Source of the DNA: Erythroxylum novogranatense
Taxonomy: Eukaryota > Streptophyta > Magnoliopsida > Malpighiales > Erythroxylaceae
Reading direction: 5' to 3'
Length of the DNA: 64,000 nt
NCBI GenBank assembly: GCA_029891385.1
Contig: CM057234.1
Coordinates: 26,026,350 to 26,090,349, forward strand
In this document: piece by piece, positions 48,201 to 59,766 of the stretch
How the letters are laid out: every line of letters starts with the position of its first letter
How positions within the stretch are numbered: the stretch's first letter is position 1
Position numbers and translations under genes: made by a program
The notes under the pieces: model-generated
The model's database searches: none
Told to the model about the DNA's origin: nothing
The model's input: only the letters and a program-made list of their open reading frames with translations

Positions 48201-48266
48201 CATGTGTCTTGAACATCCGCTATCGATGTACCAAGTGCTTGACGGCCTTTCATCCCTTGCTTGTAC
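45201..48266 (-). pseudogene. pol: Sirevirus 2 pol, almost open
   Basis: Protease WYIDSGCSRHM, GAG-pre-integrase HRKLGHAPLP, integrase HMDLIGP / RTDHGGEF / GVVERKN, RT with YVDD and the APVARLEAIRLL block, RNase H with SDADHGG and a 3' end at 45201. The frame opens at 48266, immediately after a TAG, and is +1 relative to gag. The only break is at 47238-47276: a single-base loss and a nearby single-base gain put about 30 bp out of frame and create TAG at 47274-47276; both flanks are in the same frame. Apart from this patch it aligns with Sirevirus 1 throughout. Activity depends on that patch and on how pol is reached from gag. Confidence 0.92.
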
Positions 48267-49939
48267 CTACAATATCAACGTTCTTTCTTCTTATAGGTAC
48301 CCAAACCATTTTGGGTCCATTTTGGTTAGCCATATAAACCACATTAGGTGGTAATGTGCCTTTAATAACCCAAATTTTTTTAATCTTAACACATCTTCTA
48401 GTACTCTTGCAAGCAATTTCTATGTGACCATCTTTCAAACATTTAGCACATTGAGCGATTTTTCCATCCTTAATAAATTTGAAAATTAAAGAGCAATCTC
48501 GATCAAAAGGGTCATATCCTAATCCATGTTTAGAAATGGAATATCTTTATAGTGATAACAATTTTTCAAACTGTTTGTTTCCATTCGCAAATTTTCCAAC
48601 TACATACGAAAATTCTTTTCTGAGTCTATCAAGCTCACAAACAAGTTTTTCCTTTTCTATAAGACATGCAGAATGATCTTCCTTCGACTATCTAAATCAT
48701 CAATCGTTTCATGTAAGGCACTATTTTCAGCAACCAATTCTCGATTTTCTTTCTTAATTTTTGTTAATCTCAATGGCTTCTTCAAAATCAGCTTGCAAAG
48801 CATCAAAAGAATCTTTTAGATCTTGGTCATCGTAAATTACCTCATTTTCATCATCACTGATGAACTTTTGCCATAAGTGCCGATTGTTTTCATCATCACT
48901 GATATGCATCCTCTTCATCACTCCAAGTTGCCACCAGGCTAGTTTTCCTTTACCTTTTCAGATTTATCATTTTTCTGAAAGTTTGATGTGGAGGATGAGC
49001 TTTTGCATTCTCTTGCGAGATGTCCCCGTTTTCCACATCTCCAACATTCTTCGTTGCCTTTCTTTTCGTCATAGCCTTTTGATTTTCTTTCCACGCCAAA
49101 CCTCTTTCTTTCTCCCTGTTTTCTGCCATTTAATTCTTTTCTTCGATTTTTGAGAAGTCCCTTGAACTTCCTTAAATTTCTAGCGTACATCGCTATTTCT
49201 TCGTCTTCCTCATCTTCATCTATTTCCTCATCACTTTCATCAACGAAAGAAGTGTTAGCTTTAAAAGCAATAGATTTTTTAGGCTTACCTCTACCTCCTC
49301 TGGATTTGAGAATAATCTCATAGTTGATAAGTGATCCCACCAAGGCGTTGAAATCCAGATGATTGAGATCTTTGGATTCCATAATGGCAGTGACTTGTGA
49401 ATCCCATTCCTTCGGTAGTGAGCGAAGGATTTTCTTTACCTTCTCACTGTCCGTCATATGCTTTCCAAGGTTGCCTAATCCATTTATAATTTCTGCAAAA
49501 CGATCAAGCATAGTTGAAATAGACTCACCTTCCTTCATGACAAACATTTCATAGTCATGAAGCAGCATGTTGATTTTAGTCTCCCGGACTTGATTTGTCC
49601 CTTCATGAGTAACTCGAAGTCTCTCCCACATTTCCTTGGCAGTGGTGCAAGAATTTACCCGATTTCTTTCCTCAATCGTTAATGAACAATATATCAGCTT
49701 CATAGCTTTGGCGTTGATGTACGCTTGCCTCCAATCGTTATCATCATACTCCAATTCGCTTTCAACTCACCATTTTCTTCGTAGGGCTTCAAGTCCAAGA
49801 TAATGATCTTCCAAAGATTCAACTCCTCGCTAATGATGTGGTACTTCATAGGATTTTTCCAAGAAGAATAATTAGTACCATTAAATAAAGGAGGGCGATT
49901 ATTAGTATTACCTTCTTCCGCTAGGTTGTTGTGTGCCAT
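48250..49939 (-). pseudogene. gag: Sirevirus 2 gag
   Basis: Starts at ATG 49939 (MAHNNLAEEGNT), 13 bp after the PBS. A one-base shift near 49755 separates the first ~60 codons from a long open run (49754-48939) holding the capsid (ERNRVNSCTTAKEMWERL, NMLLHDYEMF), an acidic run (DEEIDEDEEDEE) and a perfect zinc knuckle CWRCGKRGHLAREC. Downstream, Asp-rich and coiled-coil segments (48440-48938) have frame changes and a stop near 48765, then a second CX2C-His motif region and the end ...GTSKG with TGA at 48250. Packages the element RNA. Better preserved than the copy at 9046. Confidence 0.88.
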
Positions 49940-49952
49940 CCCGGATACTTCT

Positions 49953-49964
49953 GCTCTGATACCA
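49953..49964 (-). other. Primer-binding site of Sirevirus 2
   Basis: Minus-strand TGGTATCAGAGC, two bases from the LTR, a perfect initiator-methionine type PBS. Confidence 0.92.
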
Positions 49965-49966
49965 AT

Positions 49967-51000
49967 TGTAAGTGATCTAGAAGGGGGGGTTGAATAGATC
50001 TTTAAAATACTTTGAAAATTTCTACAAGAAAATCAGAAGTTAAAACACACAAAAACAATTTTGATAAACTTAATTAAAAAGTGTATGGAAGAAGGTCAAA
50101 CACTGTTTTTATAGAGGTTCGGTGCTAAGACCTACGTCCTCTACCTAAGCTCCCACTTAGGATTTTGCCAACCACTTTATTGCACACTTTGTAGTTGAGT
50201 GTGAACTTTTTACAATCCCATTTGAATTCCGGCTCAAGCAACCTTTACACTCGATTTGTCTTCTGGCACAAATCCTACCCCACGTGACCTAGTCACTCAA
50301 ATTGTAAGTAAAACAATACAAAGATTGAAGAACAAATGCTCAATACAATTTGTAACAAAATAAGAGCAATAGTGAGCAATTAGAAGCAGTATAAGAGTAT
50401 TTGAACTTGTAGAACTTGTATATACTCTTCTTCCATCATCCTCTATTTATACTTGAAGAAATATAGCTATTGGAGCTCTACTAGCCGTTGCTTAATTGGA
50501 TATAGCCGTTCCTTGATAATCTCTATTCCATTTTTATCAAATTAGACCGTTGGAGCTGATTTCGTGCATCCATAAGTCGACTTGTCGAATGTATAAGTTG
50601 ATTTGTTTCAACCATTTACGTAAAAGTTTCATCTCTGCTCTCCAATAAGTCGACTTGTTCCATGTATACTTGTCGTACTCGATAAGTCGACTTGTGTTTG
50701 ATAAGTCGACTTGTATTGACATTGCTTCATCTGTAAGTCGACTTGTGTTTTGTAAGTCAACTTGTATTTCCTTCAATGGTAACATCCGACCAAATCCTTT
50801 ATAATCCTCATGTTTTATGTCATTTTTCACGTAGAGGACAACTCCCATCTTGATTCTCCATTGATTAGACACTTGCTCATCTTGATTTGCACAATCCTTT
50901 CATTGAATAATACCTGAAATAATTTCTTAACTATTTCTAGATATTTTATTATTATCAAAACATAAAGGGATTTAATTTGTCAACCACCATTGGTCCAACA
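49967..51000 (-). repeat. Sirevirus 2 5' LTR, 1034 bp
   Basis: Same edges as the 3' LTR. Palindrome array 50572-50767 and TATAAATAG (minus) at 50453-50461. A few substitutions and short indels distinguish it from 43669-44703, for example 'ggttcggtgctaagacctacg' here against a shortened, altered form there. Confidence 0.95.
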
Positions 51001-51175
51001 TCTTACGGTGAGCTTATGTTTTATGCAATTTGCTAGTAAAATTGTACAAATTGTCATTAATTGCATTATAATTTTTCTAAGAACAATTGATACTGCAAAT
51101 TATTATTTTATATTGTAGGAGAAAAGGAGTCAAAAAGGATCAGAAGAGTCAACACGGCATGAAGTCCTTAAGGCA

Positions 51176-51334
51176 TGTCGCGGCGTGAACTAATCGCCTG
51201 CCGCGACGAAATGTAATTCCCACGTCGCAGCGCATCAACACAAGATCGTACGTCGAGACATCAATAATTCAACTCGTCGCGGCGAGCAAGCTAGAGCACA
51301 CGTCGCGACAAGAATTAATTCACACGTCGCGACG
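51176..51334. repeat. CGTCGCGACG palindrome array in Athila-like solo LTR
   Basis: Seven copies of the 10-bp palindrome CGTCGCGACG or near variants start at 51176, 51199, 51223, 51251, 51275, 51301 and 51325, so steps of 23-28 bp. Variants are mostly single CpG-type changes. A decayed TATA-like 'ctttaaat' follows at about 51401. Confidence 0.85.
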
Positions 51335-52097
51335 TGCAGACGAATACCCGGACTCCAAATAGGAATTTCTCTCACTGTACCGATCCGGCCCGTGACCCAT
51401 CCTTTAAATCTTGTCGAATTAGGTTAGAACAATCATCTTTTGGAGGATCGACATTTATTCAGGGAGAAAAAGGAGACCGGCGAGCGAAGAGAGGAGAAGA
51501 GGAAGCCCTCACGTCTACCATCCAGGGCTCCCTTTGGGGTTCCCAAGGGACAATTTCACATCGGTTTTGTTTCCATTTTCACTGCTGACTCCATCATGGG
51601 TAGCGTGGATTCGTCACGAGTTGTGAAGTTTCCGGTTACAATGCGTGGTTAGGCATTCATTTTCTCCTGAATATGCAGTGATGGTTGGAGTTCACCGAGC
51701 TTCAAAGGGGAGTAGCTTAATTCATAGTTTAGCTATGATTTATGAAATCCTAGGTTTAGGATTTGTAATTTGTAGTGAAGCTACTCGATTATAGATTAAT
51801 TAAATGTTAGACTTTTAATGTGTTGTTTGGATTAGTAGTTTACATTGTCACGTTTAACTACTTTGTTATGAACAGCCGAGTTGGGGTTTATTGCTTTGTA
51901 GTTATATTTGATTAATTAGAGTTTAATTAAGCGTTGAACAATGTAAGGTGTTGTGAATTTGTTTATGTAGAATTCTATGCTTAAATATATGAAGTCTCAT
52001 ATATGTCAACTTGTGATATTGTTGATTCTCTTTTATCTGCCTAGTTGTGTTTGATATTGAGTTGATGCTAGATTTCATTTGACCCATTGCATTGGCA

Positions 52098-52510
52098 AAT
52101 CCAGCGCACACACTAAGATGCCTTTAACAAGGTTTTAAACAATGGAGTTCATTGATTAAAGCCTTAGACTTAAAGGTTCCTTTAAGGTTCTAGGGCTCAA
52201 GAGCACCTAATGGGGTCTTGAGAAATGGAGTCAAGAGTTACAGGAGTTCATTAATTAAGACCCTGGACTTAAAGAGAGTCCTTTAAGGTTTATCATTTCA
52301 AACTTAGTGATTTTGAATCCACCGCACACATTAAGATGTGTTTAACAGGATCTTGAGCAATGGAGTTCATTGATCAAGATCCTGGACTTAAAGAGTCCTT
52401 TAAGGTTCTGAGGCTCAAGAGCACTCAATGGGGTCTTGAGAAATGGAGTTCATTAATCAAAACCCTGGACTTAAAGAGAGTCCTTTAAGGTTTACCATTC
52501 ACACTTAGTT
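52098..52510. repeat. ~215-bp tandem duplication in Athila-like solo LTR
   Basis: The block from 'gcacacactaagatgc' (52106) to 'tcctttaagg' recurs from 'gcacacattaagatg' (52323). Within each copy the phrase 'ggagttcatt...cctggacttaaagag' occurs twice. The Athila-like LTR at 60287 has only one unit, so this is a secondary expansion. Confidence 0.75.
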
Positions 52511-53355
52511 TTGAACTGTGATAGCCAAAGCTCATTTTCAAAAGGATTTTATCACTTGTTTTAGTATTTTCTTTTTCTATTTTCAAAAATCCAAAAATAC
52601 TTTTTACACGCTTTTCAGTTCATTAGTGTTCTCAAAATCAAAACCCCTTTTTCTTACTAATTTTGCTTGCATTTTATGACATATAGCTAGCTTAGGTCCA
52701 TTTCATTAGGTTCCGATCAAGAGAGACGACCCGAGGTTGCATCCTATACTGCAATCTTTGGTATAAATTATTTTTTACCGATTTCCAAGGATCGATCGTA
52801 AGGTCGAATCGACAAAGCCGCGATCAATCACATCATTAACACGTTTTATTTTCACATAAGCATAAGGCATTTTGCCTTTCACTCAATCAAATATATGTAA
52901 GCAAATGCATATGAAATGCTCATGTGACCATTTTTTCTAATTTATTACGGTGTTATGACTGAGTGCCTGAACTATCCCAATATGGGCACATTAATCGTTG
53001 AGCCTGAGGCTCTAAGTCACTGTGGGGCTCGAGGCCCAAATACAATCGTTGAGCTTTTAGCTTTCGGTAGCTGCTCTAGTCACAACTGTCATTATCTGAG
53101 TATGCATTCATGTATGAAATGCATATGTGAAAATTAAGCAGTATATACATCACAATCAACACATGTTTCACAATTTATCACATCACAAGCAAGTAGTTCT
53201 CAAATTCACATACAAGTAGCACTTCTATGTCATGGCTCCCCAGTACATCGGACCTTCTGTCCGGAATCCACATTCACAATCAATCTAAAACCTACCATTA
53301 TTCACCACAAAGTTATAAGCAATTAATAATTGAGAGAACCGTCTAGGTCACTCAC

Positions 53356-53423
53356 CAATAGCTTCTGAAGCTAATGTTTGGAAGTCTCGGCAATGTCTGT
53401 GGGTTGACATTCCAAATGTGCCT
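53356..53423 (-). other. Candidate LTR mini-exon in Tekay-like solo LTR
   Basis: Minus strand: CTGTTATAG before, GAAGCTATTG then GTGAGTGACC after; 68 nt. It aligns with 23191-23258. Its donor partner upstream is TTAG-GTAAGAAT at 55358, and its distal acceptor CATTTTTTTAG ends at 43426, beyond the nested elements; intron 2 would be about 665 nt without them. Confidence 0.5.
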
Positions 53424-53879
53424 CTATAACAGTTAAAATACACAAATATTACTAAATGTACAATCAGAAATGTTTAATAATGCACATGGAGAAATTAAAA
53501 TGTGTACAATGCATGTTCGTGACATTCTTGGCATTATTCCAAAAATTCTCATCACAAAATTTTTATCTAAGTTTTAGAAATTCATAGACACCAAAATCAC
53601 TCAATTCGGACCTCTATAGGTCCAATTATTGTCAAAACACGGACCAAAAAAATAATTACTCGGTCCCCTCACTTTAATCTAATCCATCATTTTCAATTTA
53701 ATCTCCAAAATTTACAAATTCTCATGGAGAGGCAATTAAATGACTTAGGAATCCGACGCCTTGAAACTCAAGTCAATCAGAGGTCGGATGAAAAAGTTAT
53801 ACACAAAAAATGGCAAAATGGTCAAATTAGAACAAAAATAAAATGAAAAGAAAATAACATTTGCACCTATTTCCCTCTC

Positions 53880-54760
53880 TTCTATCACAATGCATAACTT
53901 TTCATACAAGTGTCCAAATTTGACAAATTTGGTATCATTAGAAAGATAACAGAAATTCCTACAAGTTTCATGAAGGAATCACAGACAAATTCCAACTCTA
54001 AAGGGGTCAAAATGCACTTCAAAAATATATGTCCTGCAAATGTCATCCTAAACAAAAGCACATCTTCTAAAACTCATAACTTCCTCTTCCATTGCCCAAA
54101 AATTCCAAGCTTTAGATCACTGAAACATAAAAACACATTCTACAACTTTCATGAACAACTTGGAAGCAAATTCAACCTCTAAAAAGGTCAAAATCTCAAT
54201 CAAAGTTTCTACCCTGTAAATCTCATCCTAACCAATCACACAACTTTACAAAAATCATAACTTCATATTTCATTAGCCAAAAATTCCATGCTTGATATCA
54301 ATGGAAATATCAAAACACATTTTACAACTTTCATGAAGCATTAAAAGCAATTTGAACCTTTAAATGGGTCAAAATCTTAATCAAAGTTTCTGCCCAACAT
54401 ATGTCATCCTAACAGTACCACAATCTTCTAAAAATCATAACTTCTTATCCCCTTAGCAAAAAATTCCATACTTTATATCAATGGAAAGTTCAGAACACAT
54501 TCTACAATTCTCATGAAGCACTTAGAAGCAAATTCTACCTCTAACGAGGTCAATTTCCTACATGATTGTTGCTGCCCTGTTTTCATATTATTAAACATCA
54601 CCTAAACCATAAGCAAAGTTCAAGCACTTATAACTACCAACTCTAATGTTGAAAAATAGCACATTTCATGGCGATAGAAAGCTATCAAGAAGAGCTACAA
54701 CTTTAATGAAGACCAACTTAGCAAAATCAGCCTCAAACAACCTATAAAAATTCCTAAAGT
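53880..54760 (-). repeat. ~181-bp tandem modules, best preserved set
   Basis: 'catgaag' or a one-base variant at 53969, 54150, 54332, 54512 and 54705: steps 181, 182, 180, 193. Each unit repeats 'aaaatcataactt', 'tatatcaatggaaa', 'ctacaactttcatgaag' and 'ggtcaaaatctcaatcaaag'. No array is inserted at the slot adjoining 53880. Confidence 0.8.
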
Positions 54761-56182
54761 TTCAGATCACAATTTCAAAGTTAGTGTCACTAATATGACA
54801 CTATTTATTCCTACACACTTTGTCATTTTTAAGTTAAAATTTAGAACTCCTCAAGCCAAAATTGAACAACACCCCCTTCACAAGAAATGTAGCCAAACCC
54901 CTCAAGTTTAAGTCAAGCCAATCCCCATCACAATTGCATAACCACATAAAAAATTATGGCACTAACATTGAAACATGTACAAATTCAATTTTCCAGCTTT
55001 TACACCTAACTCAAATCCTATCATTTCAATACCATTTCTACACCAATAAGCATCCGATTTAGTCAATAAATCACCCACAATTTAATCAAGACCTTCACTT
55101 AAACAATTAGCCATAAAATGGCAGCAACACACATTCAAACATCCATACATTTCCTACACTCTTCTACACCTACTTTCACTTCCAAAATATTTCTAATATA
55201 CATTCATCCAATTCTACATCATTTATCATTCATCTAGGCAAGAAATTCACACACACACACCCATATACTCCAACCTCAATTTTCATGCAATTAACTTTAA
55301 ATAACATCATAAATAATGCATTTAACTAGTATTTCATGACATAAAACACAATTCTTACCTAATCAAGCTTCCAAAACTTCTAAACTTCAAAATCCCACAA
55401 TCCTCCTAACTTTCCCTACCACACACAACCATCATCTTCTTAAGGGGAAAAGCTTAGGTTTGTGTTTTTTGTAAACAAAAGAAGAGAAAATAAGTAGGAT
55501 ATGAGAGCTTTTATGTAGTTAGAGGTTGGTAACCATTAACAAGAAGAAGAAAGCCAACAAGGAAGAAAGAAGAGGGAGGCTACGTATATTATGGAGAAAC
55601 TCTCATTTAAAACACCAATGACCTATGAAAGAAGAACCATCGTGAAAAGATAAAGCAAAAAGGGGAAAGTGTTGAATTAAAATAATGCTAGTGGAGTTAA
55701 GACCACGTTTGGCTCCACAAATTCAATTTTTAAAACCTAAGTTCAATTTCTACACAAATCATCTCCCAATTTTCAATGGCTCACTTGAATAAATCCTAAA
55801 GTCATATATCTAAATTTTCAGTGCTATTTGACAGTAATTTCTACTATTAGGAAACAATCAGTTTGTCACTTGACATTTTTCCTAGTCCGGAAAAGTACCC
55901 GGAAATTTCACAAAAATTTCACTAAAAATCACTAACAATTTTAAAACCTCAATGATCCTCTCTAATCAATTTTCCAAACATAAAAATCACATTTTTCACA
56001 ATAAGCATATTGATGACCAAATATACAGAAAAATGTCATGAATGCATATACAGTCATTACATGTGCAAAATTTACTATTCATGTGTATATATGAATGCAT
56101 GAACATATCAAGACAAATTTAAACACTCATAACCCATTCTAAATTACTATTTTACCCATCCCATCGGTGATGGGATGTTACA

Positions 56183-57000
56183 GTGTTACGATAATGAGAT
56201 TCCCTTAAACCTTTAAACTCTATTTTTCTTTATTTATCTTATTCCATATAATTTTTCTTTCTGGACTATCCCCGCATATTCCTTTTTTTCTCTTTTATCC
56301 CCTTTTTGCGTAGGATAATTAATGAACCTTCTCTAGAGATTATTTTGCCTATTTAATGGAATAAATCATTGTGTTCATTTTTTTACCTCTTCTAAAGCAT
56401 ACAGTTTCTCCATTAGAACTAACCAGAAAAAAAAAGGGTTAGTGGTTTTGTAAGCCTTTATCAAAGGAAATGGCTATTATACTAGAATTCAGACTCAATA
56501 CTTATATAATTCTATATTGAATCTTTAATTATAAAGGTGGAGGCTCTCATTCTATTCTTGTATCACATCAAAAAGGGTAAAAGAGTCCTTATCTTCTTTT
56601 GTAGCTCGAAAAATGAGCATAAAATTGAGTTTGAGTTAGCCAAATTTTGAGATTGACCCCTTTAAATTGTTATGATACCAATCTTATATAACTTCAACTA
56701 TAGTTAAAGAAAAGGCCTTGCGCTTTAAATTATCTACAGCAACTTATAGATCCGTCATTTTCAAGCTAATAACTTGATATATAAGGTCTAAAATATCATT
56801 ATATACTTCTAGGTTATGTTATTTAAACTTTGGTAGAGGCGACTCATTCATAATGTATTGGTTGAAAAGGTTATTAGCAATAATGGGTTTTGTCTAATGA
56901 TACGCCAAAGTGTATGGTGGTGTCTTTACACCCTTATTGCAAAATGACATAAGGGGAAAGTTCATCTCTCATTTCTGATTCTAAGGACTTGTGGCGTTCT
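56183..57000 (-). pseudogene. gag: Old Tat-like gypsy gag capsid (minus strand, decayed)
   Basis: The third piece of the old element, upstream of 42458-43022 in its own orientation. Minus-strand reading near 56560-56740: DNLKRKAFSLTIVEVI, DWYHNNLKGSISKFG, LKLNFMLIF, KEDKDSFTLFDVIQE and NESLHLYN, matching the Ty3/gypsy capsid pattern (AFSLTLKGAARDWYHNLPPGSI, HFSSNKRRKKT, NESLRDYIERFN) of Tat-type elements. Several stops. The left edge is the TSD of the solo LTR at 43023-56182. Confidence 0.7.
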
Positions 57001-57263
57001 AATTCTAATTAAATTGGAAATTAAGGTTTTTCATAAGAATTCTAGTGAAGAGAGAGAAGAAAGGGGATGACAGAGAGGCAACTGATAGAGGAATTAGGAA
57101 ATGAGAAGGGAAAAAAAGAGAGACGAGAAAGAGAGAAGAGGAGAGAGAATGTGAAGAGAGTTGTTATTATGATTCTATTATATATATTATGTTACATGAA
57201 TTACTTTTATATATATCCTCTCTATTTTTATATCCTTATATACTATCTCCATATAGTACCTCT
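57001..57263. other. Purine-rich spacer
   Basis: Contains a run of about 80 bp of almost only A and G (57045-57155), then AT-rich sequence. The open frame at 57067-57288 is low-complexity (Glu, Arg, Lys) and runs into an LTR. I see no gene. Confidence 0.5.
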
Positions 57264-58612
57264 TGTAACATCCCACTACCTATATTAAGGAAAAACAATA
57301 AATGAGATAAATTGTTGAGAAAGTAAAAAATACATTTCATGCTCATGCATAATATGTCACATACATATACATAAATAGTAAATTTATCTGCACATGAAAA
57401 TAAGTGTACATGCATTCATGAATAATTCCGAGTATAATTGGATTGATTTGTGAAATTTTGAGAATTATGAATGTTTTTACATTGAAAATTTTTCGGGTTA
57501 GTAGAATTGTATTATTTTTGAATTTGCTGAATTTAGGGATAATTTTGGAAATTTTATGGATAATAGAAAAAAATAAAATAAGAAAAAGGAATCAAAAGAA
57601 TATTGGGGATAATTGGATTGTAAAGATGATAGTTGTATTGTGAAGAGGAGAGCTAAATGGAGTTAGTTTCAAAAGAAACTAAGTTAAAGATTAGACCATA
57701 GGAAAGTGACAAGTGTTAAGCTGCATTTTGTACTTTTGTTAAAAGTAAGTCTTGATATCCGAGAGTTCAAAAAGGGATTTGGTATTTCTTAAGTTTCTTT
57801 CCTTGTTATCACCTCCTTTGAATTTTCTTAAAACACACAGAGTTTTTTCATCAAAATTCCTTTGAAAATTTTCTTTGTTTCTCCTTCCTTTACCCTACTT
57901 CTAAGTGTTTCTTCTTCCTTAAGAAAAAAACCAGAGGTTGGTTAGTGATCACAGTGGAACGTGAGTTTTGCATGGAGTAGGGCTTGAAGATAGTTGGAGC
58001 TTTTAGGAGTTTTCAACGAGTAAGTAGTGGTAAAATTTGTTAGAGTTAAAATTTTGAAAAAAACTTATGAATTTTTGTCATCGTATGTATCATGGACTCT
58101 ATTTTCTTATGGATGATATTGATTTTAAATGAATTAGAAAAGGTGACCTTGGTATGAGTTGTGTTAAGAAAAGATTGTGAAACAAAATGGGTGGTTGATC
58201 TGGAAAATATTCTCGAAGTACGCTTCAGTATTTTAGCCACAACTTTTTCTTTAGTTATCCAAATAAGATGATTCTTAATTTGAATTAAACTAGAAATATA
58301 TGGCTACATTTCTTATTAAGACATAAAATTTAAATTCTGTCTTTAGAATCTCAAAATTTGTCATAAATTTGAGAACTAGGTGCAGTACATTGGTGGATGA
58401 ATGTAAAAATTTGTGTTCTAAATTCAAAGGCAATTTTGGATTTGTTCTAGGCTAAATTAAAGAAAGGTGTCTTCTAAAACGTTGTATATCTTTCTTTTAG
58501 CTTTCCAACGATATATAGTATGAAATTTTTGGACTTCTAGGTTGAAAGTTATGGTCTCTATAATGGAAGATGTATCTTCTATCTTTTTATTTCTTCTATG
58601 TTTTGCTTCTTC

Positions 58613-58740
58613 TGTGATGACATGTCTTTTGTGATGACGTGTCATTTGTGTTTTGTTTACATGTCTTTTGTGATGACATGTCATCTATGAAGATGTGTCT
58701 TCTGTGATGACGTGTCTTCTGTGATGACGTGTCGTCTATC
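58613..58740. repeat. TGTGATGACGTGTCTTC array in Tekay-like LTR
   Basis: Units of 17-18 bp start at 58613, 58630, 58669, 58703 and 58720, with decayed ones between. Each contains TGACGTG or TGACATG, the core of plant bZIP (TGA/G-box) binding sites. The array occupies the variable slot between conserved LTR blocks. Confidence 0.75.
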
Positions 58741-59766
58741 TTTTGCTATCTTCTGTCTTCTGCTTCTTTTATACCTATCTTTTGCTCCATTTTTGACCCC
58801 TCAAAAGATAGAATCTATCTTCAAGGTCTCATAAAAATTTTAGATCTTGAAGTTCTCTTTTGAACCATATAAAGAACGCCATAATCCAACATCTGTAGTG
58901 AGAGTTATGACATTTATCCCGAGATATGTTTAATATGATTGGGGACAAAACCCTATTTGATTCTTTTGGCCTTAACTTCTTATCTAGACTCCCAAATGAA
59001 TTGATTCTTGAACCATTGGACTCATAATACATTTTTATACATCTCCACCAATAATCATAGCCCTATAAATTGAATTGAGAAAGATTGAGTGAAAAACGTG
59101 GGACGGGTATAGTGAGTGTGCTCTTTAGTAATATGAACTAGTGTTATTCCACTGAACATACTTCAGTATTTTGATTATATCTAGCTCTATAGGATTCCAA
59201 ATGAGATTTTTTTATTTGGAGTAAACTAGAGACATAGGGCTATAAATAAAATGAAAAAGTCAATTTGTGATTCAATCTTTAAGATGTTGAATTTCTATAT
59301 GGAAGTTGTGCATGATACACTGTTTTTGAATATGGATAACCCAATAATGTTTGAGGCATATCTTCCAAATTACTAAACCAAATTGAGTGATTTTGGTGTC
59401 AATGAAAGATAAGACATAGAGGAACACTTTTCTAAAAGAGAGTGTGACCAAATTAGATCAATTCCACTTTCTGATTGAATTCAAATAGTAGACCCGAAAG
59501 TGTGACTTGGAAAAAAATTCTGAAGTGAGTCAATGAGAAAGGAATGGAGATTTTAATGGTTTTAGTGAGGCATAAACCTAAGTATAAACTATACGTAGAG
59601 GAGTTTTAATATGAGAATGACTTTGTGAGAAAATTAATGGTAAAATACCTGGAATTGTCATGAACATGCATTGTGCATATTTCATTTCATTCATGTGCAT
59701 TATTAAACACTTATGATTGTACAAATTATGATGTATGCATGTATCTTGCATAAATGGGTTGTGCAG

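Larger units (their letters stand above)
43669..51000 (-). mobile_element. Sirevirus-like Ty1/copia element 2, nearly intact, TSD TCTTA
   Basis: Minus-strand element: 5' LTR 49967-51000, PBS 49953-49964, gag, pol, PPT cluster, 3' LTR 43669-44703. TCTTA flanks both ends (43664-43668 and 51001-51005). Length is 7332 bp. The pol frame is open over about 1000 codons apart from one short out-of-frame patch with a TAG. It is the innermost element of the right-hand nest and so the youngest there. Same family as the element at 7895-19573. Confidence 0.95.
43567..52826 (+). mobile_element. Solo LTR, Athila-like, TSD ATCAC, with nested Sirevirus
   Basis: Edges TGATTGAGCC at 43567 and GCCGCGATCA ending 52826; ATCAC flanks both (43562-43566 and 52827-52831). 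It matches the 5' LTR of the Athila-like element at 60287-61787 from end to end. Pieces are 43567-43668 and 51006-52826; the middle is Sirevirus 2 plus its TSD. Net length is 1.92 kb against 1.50 kb for the other copy, partly because of a tandem duplication at 52098-52510. No PBS or coding sequence follows the LTR, so it is a solo LTR. Confidence 0.93.
43023..56182 (-). mobile_element. Solo LTR, Tekay-like (minus strand), TSD GTGTT, with nested insertions
   Basis: Plus-strand edges TGTAGCGTCCCC at 43023 and GATGGGATGTTACA ending 56182. GTGTT flanks both ends (43018-43022 and 56183-56187). Excluding the nested Athila-like solo LTR (43567-52826 plus TSD) it is about 3.9 kb, a full LTR with no internal region. 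Landmarks in LTR orientation: donor at 55358, ~181-bp modules 54760-53880, the 'cgtcggattcctaag' block near 53755, mini-exon 53423-53356, 'gagttcgcaaactcacccaaaattgcaac' block and acceptor at 43426. It interrupts gag of the old Tat-like element. Confidence 0.93.

Noticed and set aside
57067..57288. 73-aa open frame rich in Glu, Arg and Lys
   Set aside because: Low-complexity purine run continuing into the start of an LTR; no conserved feature.
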